Positions 9,467-18,519 of a stretch of 35,735 bases of DNA are shown here, piece after piece. Both the position numbers and the translations under genes were made by a program. Position 1 is the stretch's first letter. Each line of letters opens with the position of its first letter. Source of the DNA: Candidatus Gastranaerophilales bacterium (lineage in GTDB: Bacteria > Cyanobacteriota > Vampirovibrionia > Gastranaerophilales > Gastranaerophilaceae); NCBI GenBank assembly GCA_905235825.1, contig CAJONH010000006.1, forward strand, positions 1-35,735, given 5' to 3'. The notes beneath the pieces are model-generated. The model searched no databases. It was not told the origin of the DNA and was given only the letters and a program-made list of their open reading frames with translations.

Positions 9467-10618
9467 TTATTTGTTTAATTCTTTTATAAGAGCAGCTACA
9501 CCTGAACCAAGCTCAAATTTATAACCCAATTTATAAAGGGCTGCTTCAAGTGCTCCAACGGCAGTAATTACATCACGTTCAGATACATACCCCAGCGTAC
9601 CCATTCTGAAAATTTTATCTTTCAATGCATTTTGTCCGTTTGCAACTTCTATGTCGTAATCTTTTTTCAATATTTTTCTTATATCGGGAATGCTTATGCC
9701 GTCAGGAGGAAGAATTGCCGTAATTGAATTACTTGCATATTTTTCATCCGTGACAAACAGTTTTAAACCTAATGCTTTTATAGCCGTTCTAAGTGCATTG
9801 GCAATTTTTGTGTGGCGTGAAATTATATTTTCAATGCCTTCTTCTTTCATCATTTCAAGAGCTGTTTTTAATCCGCATATAAGGCTTACTGCAGGAGTAA
9901 ATGCCGTTGAATTTTCTCTTACCGATTTTCTGTTTGTTGTCCAATTGAAGTAAAAATCAGGATGTTTACATTGTTCATGTACTTTCCACGCTTTTTCGCT
10001 TGCTGCTAAGAATGATAAGCCCGGAGGTATCATCAAACCTTTTTGTGAACCCGTAATAAGAACATCTATTCCCCATTCATCCATTTTACATTCTATGGCA
10101 CCTACACTTGTAACACCGTCAACTACTGACAATGCTCCATGTTCTTTAATGATAGAAACAAGTGTTTTTACGTCATTTGTAACACCTGTCGATGTTTCGT
10201 TTTGAATTAAGGTAACTATTTTAATTTCTTTATTTACGTCTTTATCAAGTCTTTCTTTTAATACGGCAGGGGCAATCGCATTACCGGCTTCAACTTCTAT
10301 TGTTTCAACATCAGCCCCTAATCCTTTTGCTATTTTTGCAAGTCTTTGGCTGAAATTACCGATAACTAAAGATAAAACTTTATCTCCTTCATTTATAAGG
10401 TTTGATAATGCGGCATCCATAGCTCCCGTTCCGCTTGCTGTGTACATAATCACATCATTTTTTGTTTGAAAAACATATTTCAGGTCACTGTATACGGCTT
10501 CCAGAATTTTAGAAAATTCACTGCTTCTGTGACCTATCGGGTGTTTTGCTATTTCAAGCAGAACTCTTTCAGGAACGGGGGTTGGCCCCGGTATCATTAA
10601 AAATGTTTTATCTTTCAT
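9467..10618 (-). CDS. AGT-like class V aminotransferase (serine-pyruvate/alanine-glyoxylate type), probably co-transcribed with serA
   Basis: MIPGPTPVPERVL…GHRS, QNETSTGV, VDGVTSVGA, TGSQKGLMIPPGL (PLP lysine). Confidence 0.92.
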   Translation of the reverse strand: MKDKTFLMIPGPTPVPERVLLEIAKHPIGHRSSEFSKILEAVYSDLKYVFQTKNDVIMYTASGTGAMDAALSNLINEGDKVLSLVIGNFSQRLAKIAKGLGADVETIEVEAGNAIAPAVLKERLDKDVNKEIKIVTLIQNETSTGVTNDVKTLVSIIKEHGALSVVDGVTSVGAIECKMDEWGIDVLITGSQKGLMIPPGLSFLAASEKAWKVHEQCKHPDFYFNWTTNRKSVRENSTAFTPAVSLICGLKTALEMMKEEGIENIISRHTKIANALRTAIKALGLKLFVTDEKYASNSITAILPPDGISIPDIRKILKKDYDIEVANGQNALKDKIFRMGTLGYVSERDVITAVGALEAALYKLGYKFELGSGVAALIKELNK

Positions 10619-10744
10619 TAAAAAACTCCTCTCACGAATTTATATGCTATTCTATTCTGTCATAAAACAGCATGATTTTTAACTGTTTGTTAAATTTGTA
10701 AATATTCATTTTTAACCAAATTTAAATTAATTCTGTTTTTTTCA

Positions 10745-10774
10745 CAATTTTTTATAACAAAATGTTTTTATAAA
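10745..10774 (+). promoter_or_regulatory. Putative promoter CAATTT-N18-TATAAA
   Basis: CAATTT 10745-10750, TATAAA 10769-10774, 40 nt before ATG at 10814. Confidence 0.45.
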
Positions 10775-10813
10775 ATAGCGGGATAGTTTGATTAGAAAAA
10801 AGGATATATGTAA

Positions 10814-12610
10814 ATGATTAATTTTAATTCTGATGTGCAATCAGGCATACTTATTAATGCTGATAATTACGAAAAACAAGGAGATAAATCAATTAAACCT
10901 TCTGATAATTATTCAGGTTCAATTTTTGATACTGTAAAAACAAATCCAAATAAGGACAGATTAGAAGAAGATTTGATAAAAGATAAAAAAGATGTAAAAA
11001 ATTCACATTACGACGAGAACGGCAATTATTGCATCTCATACAAAGACGGCTCAAATGAAGTATATACAAAAAATTGTGAAGGTAATTTGGTACTTAGTGA
11101 AAAAACAACTAAGACAAAAAACGGACATAGAGTCGAATATTATACAGAAGATGGAAGTACACTTCAAGGTGAAAAAATATTTGATGAAAAAAATAAGTCA
11201 CTTGAAGTGATTAATTATTGGGGATACGGCAGTGCAGATGAGTCCTCTGTAAAATATAAGTATACCGGTTTAAAAGAAGATAATAAAAATTTGGTAAGTG
11301 TTGAAAGAAAAAGTCTATATAACGGAGAAACAAACTATAATATTAATCGTGATAAAAATCAAACAATTAAATCACTTGAATATACTAGAAAATATCCGGA
11401 TGGAAATTCTGAATATATGCGATTTGACGGTAAACGGGGCGAAGATAAATTTAATAAAATGATGGGACCTGAAGGTTTTATTAAAGGTACAAGAATACTG
11501 CCTGATTTGCACATAACATACGATGAAAAAGGAAATATAAAAGAAAAAATTGAAAGGAAAATAAGTCCTGCAGGAGAATTATTAGAAGCAAAAGAGTACG
11601 ATTCAAAAGGAAAATTGGTCACCCTGCAAAATGATTATAAAATGGATGATAAAATAGGAACCGCATATCAGGGAAGAACGGGCGACTGCTATCTTTTAGC
11701 TTCACTTAATGCCATGGCTCAGTGTGAAGCAGGTCAGAATATATTAAAAAATAATATTACCGAAACAACGGATGAAAACGGACAAAAAGTTTATAATGTG
11801 CAATTCCCCGGAGCTAAACAAGCTGCCGGAAGTTTAAAAACACATTTGGGGGAAGATAAAGTATTTGTAACCGGTTCTTATACTGTTACTCAAGCAGAAA
11901 TGGATAAAGCAAATTTAGATTTTGAGGCATTTTCTGACGGCGATCAAAATGTTCTTTTGTATGAACTTGCGTTCAATAAATATCGTGAAGAAGTTAAACA
12001 AACCGTAATGCAGAATAATATAAATCCGTTTGAAACATTTAATGTTGCAGGATTAGAAGGCTTTATAGACCCAAATAATCCTCTTGCAGGCGGATTTTCC
12101 TCCGAGGTTGATTTTCTTCTCACAGGGAAAAAACCTGAGATTTGGCAAAATCCTAAGACTTTGGAAAATCAATACGGATTAAAACTTGACCCTTCTACTC
12201 ATTCTGCTGTTATTGGAACAGACACATCAAAAGATTTAGGGGCATATAAAAGAGATGATGATTACGAAGAAAAGAAAAAAAATAATAACTATACACCGGT
12301 TGATAATTTTATGGAGTCAGGAAATTTAAGTGAAGAAAACAGTATGCTTGAAAAAATTATCAATAAAGCCATTGAAGATTCAAAAGACGGAAAAATTGAT
12401 AAAAATGCAGTAACGGCAGGCTTATTTGTTTCATACGGAGGTGATATGTATATGTCACATGCTGTTGCAGTTCAGAGTATTAAAGATAATATTGTTACTT
12501 TTGTTGACTCTACCGATTTGGCATTGGGAAATAAAAGAAAATACGAGGTATCACTTGAAGATTTTAAACGCTGCTTAATCGGCATGGATTTACTAAATTT
12601 AGAAAACTAA
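10814..12610 (+). CDS. Calpain-like (C2-type) cysteine protease with YD/MORN-like N-terminal repeats
   Basis: AYQGRTGDCYLLASLNAMA matches the calpain Q…GDC[YW]LL active site; downstream SHAVAVQSIKDNIVTFVDSTD could hold the His. Confidence 0.65.
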   Translation: MINFNSDVQSGILINADNYEKQGDKSIKPSDNYSGSIFDTVKTNPNKDRLEEDLIKDKKDVKNSHYDENGNYCISYKDGSNEVYTKNCEGNLVLSEKTTKTKNGHRVEYYTEDGSTLQGEKIFDEKNKSLEVINYWGYGSADESSVKYKYTGLKEDNKNLVSVERKSLYNGETNYNINRDKNQTIKSLEYTRKYPDGNSEYMRFDGKRGEDKFNKMMGPEGFIKGTRILPDLHITYDEKGNIKEKIERKISPAGELLEAKEYDSKGKLVTLQNDYKMDDKIGTAYQGRTGDCYLLASLNAMAQCEAGQNILKNNITETTDENGQKVYNVQFPGAKQAAGSLKTHLGEDKVFVTGSYTVTQAEMDKANLDFEAFSDGDQNVLLYELAFNKYREEVKQTVMQNNINPFETFNVAGLEGFIDPNNPLAGGFSSEVDFLLTGKKPEIWQNPKTLENQYGLKLDPSTHSAVIGTDTSKDLGAYKRDDDYEEKKKNNNYTPVDNFMESGNLSEENSMLEKIINKAIEDSKDGKIDKNAVTAGLFVSYGGDMYMSHAVAVQSIKDNIVTFVDSTDLALGNKRKYEVSLEDFKRCLIGMDLLNLEN

Positions 12611-14121
12611 AAACAGTTTATTATATTTAAACTGTCCGAAATTGTTACGGGAATTCTTCTATCTAATGCATCAGGTAAAATATAATTCGGAGAAAGTTCC
12701 GCATCTGTTACCGTTGAAGCAAGTGCAAATGCACAATTCAACTTCATTTCAGTTGTTATTTTCTTTATATTATATTTTATTACTCCGTTGAATAGTCCGG
12801 GGAAAACAAGTGAATTGTTAATTTGATTAGGAAAATCACTTCTTCCCGATGCTGATATAAATGCACCGTATTTTTTCGCAATATCAGGCATGATTTCAGG
12901 TACAGGATTTGCAAGTGCAAATACAATGGCATTTTTATTCATTGATTTAATCATTTCTTCATCAAGTAAATTTGGAGCACTTAAGCCGATAAATACATCG
13001 GCATTTTTTATGCCTTCACGTAAATCTCCTTTAAAAGAACTTAAATTGGTCTTTTGTGCAATTTCTTCGTGTGCAAAATTATTTTGTTTTCTGCCTTTGT
13101 ATATAGCACCATCTATATCAAACATAATAATATTTTTTGCACTTGCATTGAGAAGCAGTTTACAAACAGCTGTTGCAGCGGCACCTGCACCCGAAAAAAT
13201 AATTTTTACTTCATCAATTTTTTTGTTTACAAGATGAAGTGCATTTAAAAGTCCGGCAAGTACTACAACTGCAGTTCCGTGCTGGTCATCATGGAATATG
13301 GGAATATCGGCTTTTTCAATTAATTTATTTTCAACCTCAAAACATCTCGGTGCTTTTATGTCTTCAAGATTTATTCCCGAAAATGAATTTTGAAGCAGTA
13401 AAACTATTTCTATAATTTCATCCGTTTTTTGAGTTTTTAAACATAAAGGAATGGCACTTACATCACCCAGCTCTTGAAATAATACCGCTTTTCCTTCCAT
13501 GACAGGCAGTCCTGCATATCCTCCTATATCACCTAAGCCTAAAACCGCACTCCCGTCCGAAACTATTCCGACAGGCTTATTTTGTTTTTCTTCCGTCAAT
13601 TGAATTTCAATTACACCGCCTGCCATTTTTCTTAATTGAAGTGATTTTTCATCAGTTGTTCCATGTAAATCTTCAAATTTAAACATAAAAAGATTTTTTG
13701 AAACACATAAAAAAAACTCTTTTAAATTTTGTACGTTTCCTTTTAAAACGGGAATATTTGTTTCAAAATCAATGTTTTGAACATAATCTGAAATAAGACT
13801 TAAATCTGCGGCCCCGAAAGAAGGTTCTATATTATCGACAACCAGTTTTATTTTTTGAGGTTCTTTACTCGAAATTTCAAAAGGATAAGCATCAATTCCG
13901 AGAATACTTTTCAAAAAGATTGCACGTTCAAGTGATTGATTATAGTCAAAAGATATAACCGCAACGGAATTTTCTCTGTTTGTATAATCAAATGAAGCCT
14001 CGATATTTTCTTTTATTTTTAAGCAGGAAGCAGCAACCCCCGGAGTATATACGATTGCGAGAGCCTCTTTATTTTTTACTTCTGCTTTTGAAACTATTTT
14101 TATGCCGTTATATTTAGTCAT
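12607..14121 (-). CDS. NAD(P)-dependent malic enzyme with an internal insertion or duplication
   Basis: AIVYTPGVAASCL, SDGSAVLGLGDIGGYAGLPVMEGKA, GINLEDIKAPRCFEVE, IPIFHDDQHGTAVV, FSGAGAAA. Confidence 0.93.
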   Translation of the reverse strand: MTKYNGIKIVSKAEVKNKEALAIVYTPGVAASCLKIKENIEASFDYTNRENSVAVISFDYNQSLERAIFLKSILGIDAYPFEISSKEPQKIKLVVDNIEPSFGAADLSLISDYVQNIDFETNIPVLKGNVQNLKEFFLCVSKNLFMFKFEDLHGTTDEKSLQLRKMAGGVIEIQLTEEKQNKPVGIVSDGSAVLGLGDIGGYAGLPVMEGKAVLFQELGDVSAIPLCLKTQKTDEIIEIVLLLQNSFSGINLEDIKAPRCFEVENKLIEKADIPIFHDDQHGTAVVVLAGLLNALHLVNKKIDEVKIIFSGAGAAATAVCKLLLNASAKNIIMFDIDGAIYKGRKQNNFAHEEIAQKTNLSSFKGDLREGIKNADVFIGLSAPNLLDEEMIKSMNKNAIVFALANPVPEIMPDIAKKYGAFISASGRSDFPNQINNSLVFPGLFNGVIKYNIKKITTEMKLNCAFALASTVTDAELSPNYILPDALDRRIPVTISDSLNIINCF

Positions 14122-14765
14122 TATTTTCTTACTTTATTTTCTTTACCACTAATAAGCCGTTTTATATTATCTTTGTGTCTGATTATTACATAAGCGGCAC
14201 AAAGAGCAGTAAATATCACGTAATAATCATTGGGAGTAATTGCATTCATAAGTATAGGAGTTAAAGATATTGCTATAATGGAGCCGAGAGAAACATATTT
14301 CGTAAAAAATGTTATAATTCCCCAAATAACTGCTGTTATTATGCCAACAGGTAACGAAAGTGCCAAAATAGTACCAATTCCCGTTGCAACCGATTTACCT
14401 CCCGTAAATCCGAGAAACACCGATTTACTGTGACCGACAAGCAGAGCTAAAGCACAAATTACGGGGCTTAAACCTCTTAATTCAAACATATTTCCTGTTT
14501 CTGAATCGACATACAAAGGAAAATCGAAATTATTTATTATAAAACAAACAGGAATAAATCCTTTTAAAGCATCAAGAAACATAACTATGAAAAACCATTT
14601 TGTACCGAGAATTCTTTTTACGTTGGTTGCCCCCGTGGAACCTGAACCTACTGTTCTGATATCAATATTTTTTAACAGTTTTACGATTATATAACCTGTA
14701 GGAATTGAGCCTATTAAATAAGAAACTATTAAAATAATAATTAATTTAACAATAACAGTAATCAT
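14121..14765 (-). CDS. plsY: Glycerol-3-phosphate acyltransferase PlsY
   Basis: SYLIGSIPTGYIIVKLLKNIDIRTVGSGSTGATNVKRILG and GFTGGKSVATGIG. Confidence 0.95.
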   Translation of the reverse strand: MITVIVKLIIILIVSYLIGSIPTGYIIVKLLKNIDIRTVGSGSTGATNVKRILGTKWFFIVMFLDALKGFIPVCFIINNFDFPLYVDSETGNMFELRGLSPVICALALLVGHSKSVFLGFTGGKSVATGIGTILALSLPVGIITAVIWGIITFFTKYVSLGSIIAISLTPILMNAITPNDYYVIFTALCAAYVIIRHKDNIKRLISGKENKVRK

Positions 14766-16090
14766 TTTTTTTCACTCTTTTCTTTTGCACTGATTTTAAT
14801 TGGAGTTCCTTTAAATCCAAAGGCTTCTCTCAATTTATTTTCAAGGTATTTTGTGTAATTATCCTTCAAAAAATCTTCGTTATTAATAAAGAGAACAAAA
14901 GTCGGAGGATTTGTTTTTACCTGAGTTGTATAAAAAAGTTTTAAACGTTTTCCTCTTATGCTGACGGGCGGATTAAGCGAAACAGCATCTAAAACAAATT
15001 TATTAAGAAGACTCGTTGCAATTCGTTTAGATGCTTGAGCATATACTTCTTTTGAAAGTTTATAAATATTTACAAGCCTTTGTTTTGTTTTTGCACTTAT
15101 AAATACTTTTGGAACATAGCTCAAAAACGGCATTGCTTTTTGAATTTCTTCTTCAAACTTATTAATGGTCGAGGATTGTTTATCTTCAATTAAATCCCAT
15201 TTATTTACGGCAAGAACCATTGCCTTGCCTGCATCAATAATTGTTCCTGCAATTTTTTTATCCTGCTCGGTTATTCCTTCAGTTGCATCTACTACCAAAA
15301 CCGCTACATCACAATTTCTGATTGCACGAATAGCTCTGTCTACGGCAAATTTTTCTATACCCCAATCAACTTTTGATTTTTTTCTTATACCTGCCGTATC
15401 AACCAGAATAAATTCTTCACCTTCGTATTTAACTTTTGAATCTATTGCATCACGTGTAGTTCCTGAAATGTCAGACACTATAACTCTTTCTTTATTTAAA
15501 AGAGCATTAACGATAGACGATTTACCCGCATTTGGTTTTCCTACTATTGCAATTCTTATGTTTTCCGATTTTTCTTCTTTTTGAAGAATTTGAAAATCTT
15601 TAGTAACAGCATCCAGTAAGTCCCCGACTCCGCCTGAACCGTGAAGTGCAGAAATTGCTATCGGTTCGCCTATTGCAAGAGAATAAAAATCGGTTATGTT
15701 GATAAATTTATCGGGAGAATCAAGTTTATTAACCGCAAGAAAAATTTCTTTACCGCTTTTTCTCAATACATTTGCAATATCATAATCTATAGGGTTAATA
15801 CCTTCACGTCCGTCAACAATAAATATTATTTTATCGGCTTCCTCACAAGCAACTTTTGCTTGTGTAAATATATTGACCATTATCTCGTCTTCATCACCGG
15901 GAATTATACCGCCTGTGTCTATAACAGTAAATTCTTTATTTTGCCACTCAACATCAAAATATATTCTGTCACGAGTAACACCGGCTTGATCATCCACAAT
16001 CGAGTGTCTTGCACCGAGAAGTCTGTTTACAAATGTTGATTTACCTGTATTTGGTCGTCCTACTATTGCTACTACGGGTTTGTTTACCAT
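14762..16090 (-). CDS. der: GTPase Der (EngA), tandem GTPase domains
   Basis: Two P-loops (GRPNTGKST, GKPNAGKSS), DTAGIRKKSKV, NKWDLIE; KH-like C-terminus. Confidence 0.97.
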   Translation of the reverse strand: MVNKPVVAIVGRPNTGKSTFVNRLLGARHSIVDDQAGVTRDRIYFDVEWQNKEFTVIDTGGIIPGDEDEIMVNIFTQAKVACEEADKIIFIVDGREGINPIDYDIANVLRKSGKEIFLAVNKLDSPDKFINITDFYSLAIGEPIAISALHGSGGVGDLLDAVTKDFQILQKEEKSENIRIAIVGKPNAGKSSIVNALLNKERVIVSDISGTTRDAIDSKVKYEGEEFILVDTAGIRKKSKVDWGIEKFAVDRAIRAIRNCDVAVLVVDATEGITEQDKKIAGTIIDAGKAMVLAVNKWDLIEDKQSSTINKFEEEIQKAMPFLSYVPKVFISAKTKQRLVNIYKLSKEVYAQASKRIATSLLNKFVLDAVSLNPPVSIRGKRLKLFYTTQVKTNPPTFVLFINNEDFLKDNYTKYLENKLREAFGFKGTPIKISAKEKSEKK

Positions 16091-16180
16091 TTTTTTCTTC
16101 CAAATTTAACAAGTCCTATTATAATACAAAAATATTTTTATTTTTATGTTAAGATATATTAATATAATGTTAATGTATGT

Positions 16181-16207
16181 TAAAGTATTTATAAATAATG
16201 CCGATTG
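16181..16207 (+). promoter_or_regulatory. Sigma-28 (FliA)-like promoter
   Basis: TAAAGTAT (16181-16188)-N11-GCCGATTG (16200-16207); consensus TAAAGTTT-N11-GCCGATAA. Confidence 0.6.
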
Positions 16208-16240
16208 ATATATTGTTATATTATAAAGAGGAGGTCAAAA

Positions 16241-18409
16241 ATGACAACAGTAGGCGGCGTAGGAGGAAACCAAACATATACGGGCTATGTTTCAGGTTCT
16301 TCAAGTGTAACAATGACAAAGGCACAGTTAATAAGTACTGCCCAAGCACAGGGGGTTACTATACCTGAGACTGCCCTGACAAAAGAAAATTATACTGCTG
16401 ATGAAATTTATAATTTAATTTCATCTTATTCAAATACAAGAGATACGGTTGCAACTATGTTTCAGGTAAGAGGTCAAACAAGCGGCGGTCAGCCTCAAAT
16501 GACAAAAGAAGCAGCAATTTTAGATTTGCAAGGAAGATTTCCTGTTACGGGTCAAACTTCCGGAGATAAATACAAAGCTGCAAATAATCCGGGGCTTGTT
16601 GCATTGGGTCAGGCTTTAGATGCCGGTGTATTAGATGAATTAGCCGGAAAAGGTTTTACAAGAAGCGAGATAGTAGATATAATCGCAGGTGCATTTGGTG
16701 ATACCGGTATCAAAAATGTGGCAAACAGCGATAAATTTGAAGTTCCTTATGGACATGACCAGGCAGCAAAAGATATTTACTCTAAATTTATTACCAAAAT
16801 GTCTGAAGCAGCACTTTCATCTCCTGAAATAGCAGCTTTAGAAGGTCAAATATCTCAATTAACAGATCAATTAAACTTCAATATATCAAGCACAAAGTCT
16901 ATTGATTCACAAATTAAGGATTTGAAAGCACAAATAACAAAACTTGTTCAAGATGCAATTGATGAAGTTGAAGGTTTAGAAGAATCATATAAACAAAGAG
17001 CTAAACAAACAGTTGAATCACAAGTTGCCGATTATGACGGAACTGAGCCTTATACTACTTTTGAATCAAACTTAATGACTGCACTGAGAGGTTTAGGCGG
17101 TGAATATGCCGAAAAAATGGCATCTGCAGCCCAAAAAATGGCAAAAGCACAATACATGTTTACATCTATTACCAATTTAGTTTCGTCATTAGAAGTACTA
17201 AATAACTCAAATGATACATTGCGTAGTCAAATTTCGGATAAAGAAGGTCAGTTAGCTATTAAAAAGGCAGAACTTGCTAATGTTCAACCTAAACGTACCG
17301 ACCCAATCGGATTTAATCTTGAACCGAATGTCAGAATTGATTTCTTCCTTGACCTTGATGAAAATGAAGATATTTCAAATGAGATGGAATTCCTTGGTGC
17401 AGAAAACGGCTGGGCTGAAATGATGGCAATTGATACTTCAGCTGAGGGTTCTGACGGTGCAGGCAAAGTCGATGCCGACGAATTAAATAACGCATTTACG
17501 AATGGTGTTAATTTAGGTGACGGCAGACAAGGAAAATTAAGAGCCGTAAAAACAGAACTTAATGCAGATGGAACAATAAAATCGCAAACTGTAATAAATG
17601 ATGCAGGTCAAATATTATCAGGCAGTGATTATATGGATTTGAACAGCTATCAGGCTAACGGAAATATGTTTGAAACCGGTAACATATTACAAGGTACATT
17701 TGATGTTGTAAAAGGCGGTGCAACATTATCGGGTGCAGGCTATCAAACATTAGATACGCTTGAATGGTTAGATGCAAACTATAATTTTACTGATAAAGAT
17801 GAAGGTGTCGGAAGATTTGCTCAAGGTGAAATTTCAGGTACTACAGATTTAGAGGAAGTTTTAGCTTCAAGTATTTCCTTGACTGAAACCGAATCTGAAT
17901 TGTCAGAAGGCTGGGCAGCTCTTGGTTTAAACGGAGATGATATTTCAGCTGATTTACAGGCTGCATTTACAACAGAACAAAAAAATAAAGCACGAGCAAT
18001 TGCACAGAATGCATTTGGCACTGACGTAAAAGAAACAGGTTCAACTTCGGGTGCATCAAGCACAACAGGTACAACATACGCAAAATTCAATGAAAAAGAC
18101 CCTGTTTGGAAAAAATTATTGGATGATGTCTACTATGCAGGTCCTGACGATTTACAAGCCAAAAGAAATGCTGTATTAAACCGGCTTAGAATTGCAAACT
18201 TCAATAAAGACGATGTTCAAAAAGTTCTCGGTTTAATGAACGATAATACAACTCACGCAGTAAGGTCGCATGTCGCCGGTGATGCTTATGGTATCGGTGA
18301 TGGAAGTGCAAGACTTGCAGCTTATGAAGCTGATGTCAATGAAAACTTCTTGCAGGAAGATCAATTTAGAAACAGAGGTATTATTCAGCAGCACATGCAG
18401 CTTATGTAA
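16241..18409 (+). CDS. Large hypothetical protein (722 aa): Gly/Ser/Thr-rich N-terminus, coiled coil, EF-hand-like acidic loops
   Basis: Start revised from TTG 16205 to ATG 16241, preceded by GAGGAGG; IAALEGQISQLTDQLN…SQIKDLKAQITKL coiled coil; DLDENEDISNEM and SDGAGKVDADEL loops. Confidence 0.75.
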   Translation: MTTVGGVGGNQTYTGYVSGSSSVTMTKAQLISTAQAQGVTIPETALTKENYTADEIYNLISSYSNTRDTVATMFQVRGQTSGGQPQMTKEAAILDLQGRFPVTGQTSGDKYKAANNPGLVALGQALDAGVLDELAGKGFTRSEIVDIIAGAFGDTGIKNVANSDKFEVPYGHDQAAKDIYSKFITKMSEAALSSPEIAALEGQISQLTDQLNFNISSTKSIDSQIKDLKAQITKLVQDAIDEVEGLEESYKQRAKQTVESQVADYDGTEPYTTFESNLMTALRGLGGEYAEKMASAAQKMAKAQYMFTSITNLVSSLEVLNNSNDTLRSQISDKEGQLAIKKAELANVQPKRTDPIGFNLEPNVRIDFFLDLDENEDISNEMEFLGAENGWAEMMAIDTSAEGSDGAGKVDADELNNAFTNGVNLGDGRQGKLRAVKTELNADGTIKSQTVINDAGQILSGSDYMDLNSYQANGNMFETGNILQGTFDVVKGGATLSGAGYQTLDTLEWLDANYNFTDKDEGVGRFAQGEISGTTDLEEVLASSISLTETESELSEGWAALGLNGDDISADLQAAFTTEQKNKARAIAQNAFGTDVKETGSTSGASSTTGTTYAKFNEKDPVWKKLLDDVYYAGPDDLQAKRNAVLNRLRIANFNKDDVQKVLGLMNDNTTHAVRSHVAGDAYGIGDGSARLAAYEADVNENFLQEDQFRNRGIIQQHMQLM

Positions 18410-18420
18410 TAATTTCATAA

Positions 18421-18453
18421 AAAACAGGCTGTCCAAACGGACAGCCTGTTTTT
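18421..18453 (+). terminator. Rho-independent terminator
   Basis: ACAGGCTGTCC-AAAC-GGACAGCCTGT followed by TTTT. Confidence 0.9.
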
Positions 18454-18519
18454 ATGTATTCTTTAAAATTAGACGATAGACTAAGATAAATAAATATTTA
18501 AATATAAGATAATTTTCTT

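Noticed and set aside
12608-12635. ACAGTTTA…TAAACTGT palindrome at the end of the malic enzyme gene
   Set aside because: AT-rich weak stem whose minus-strand T-run would fall before the stop codon; not credible as a functional terminator
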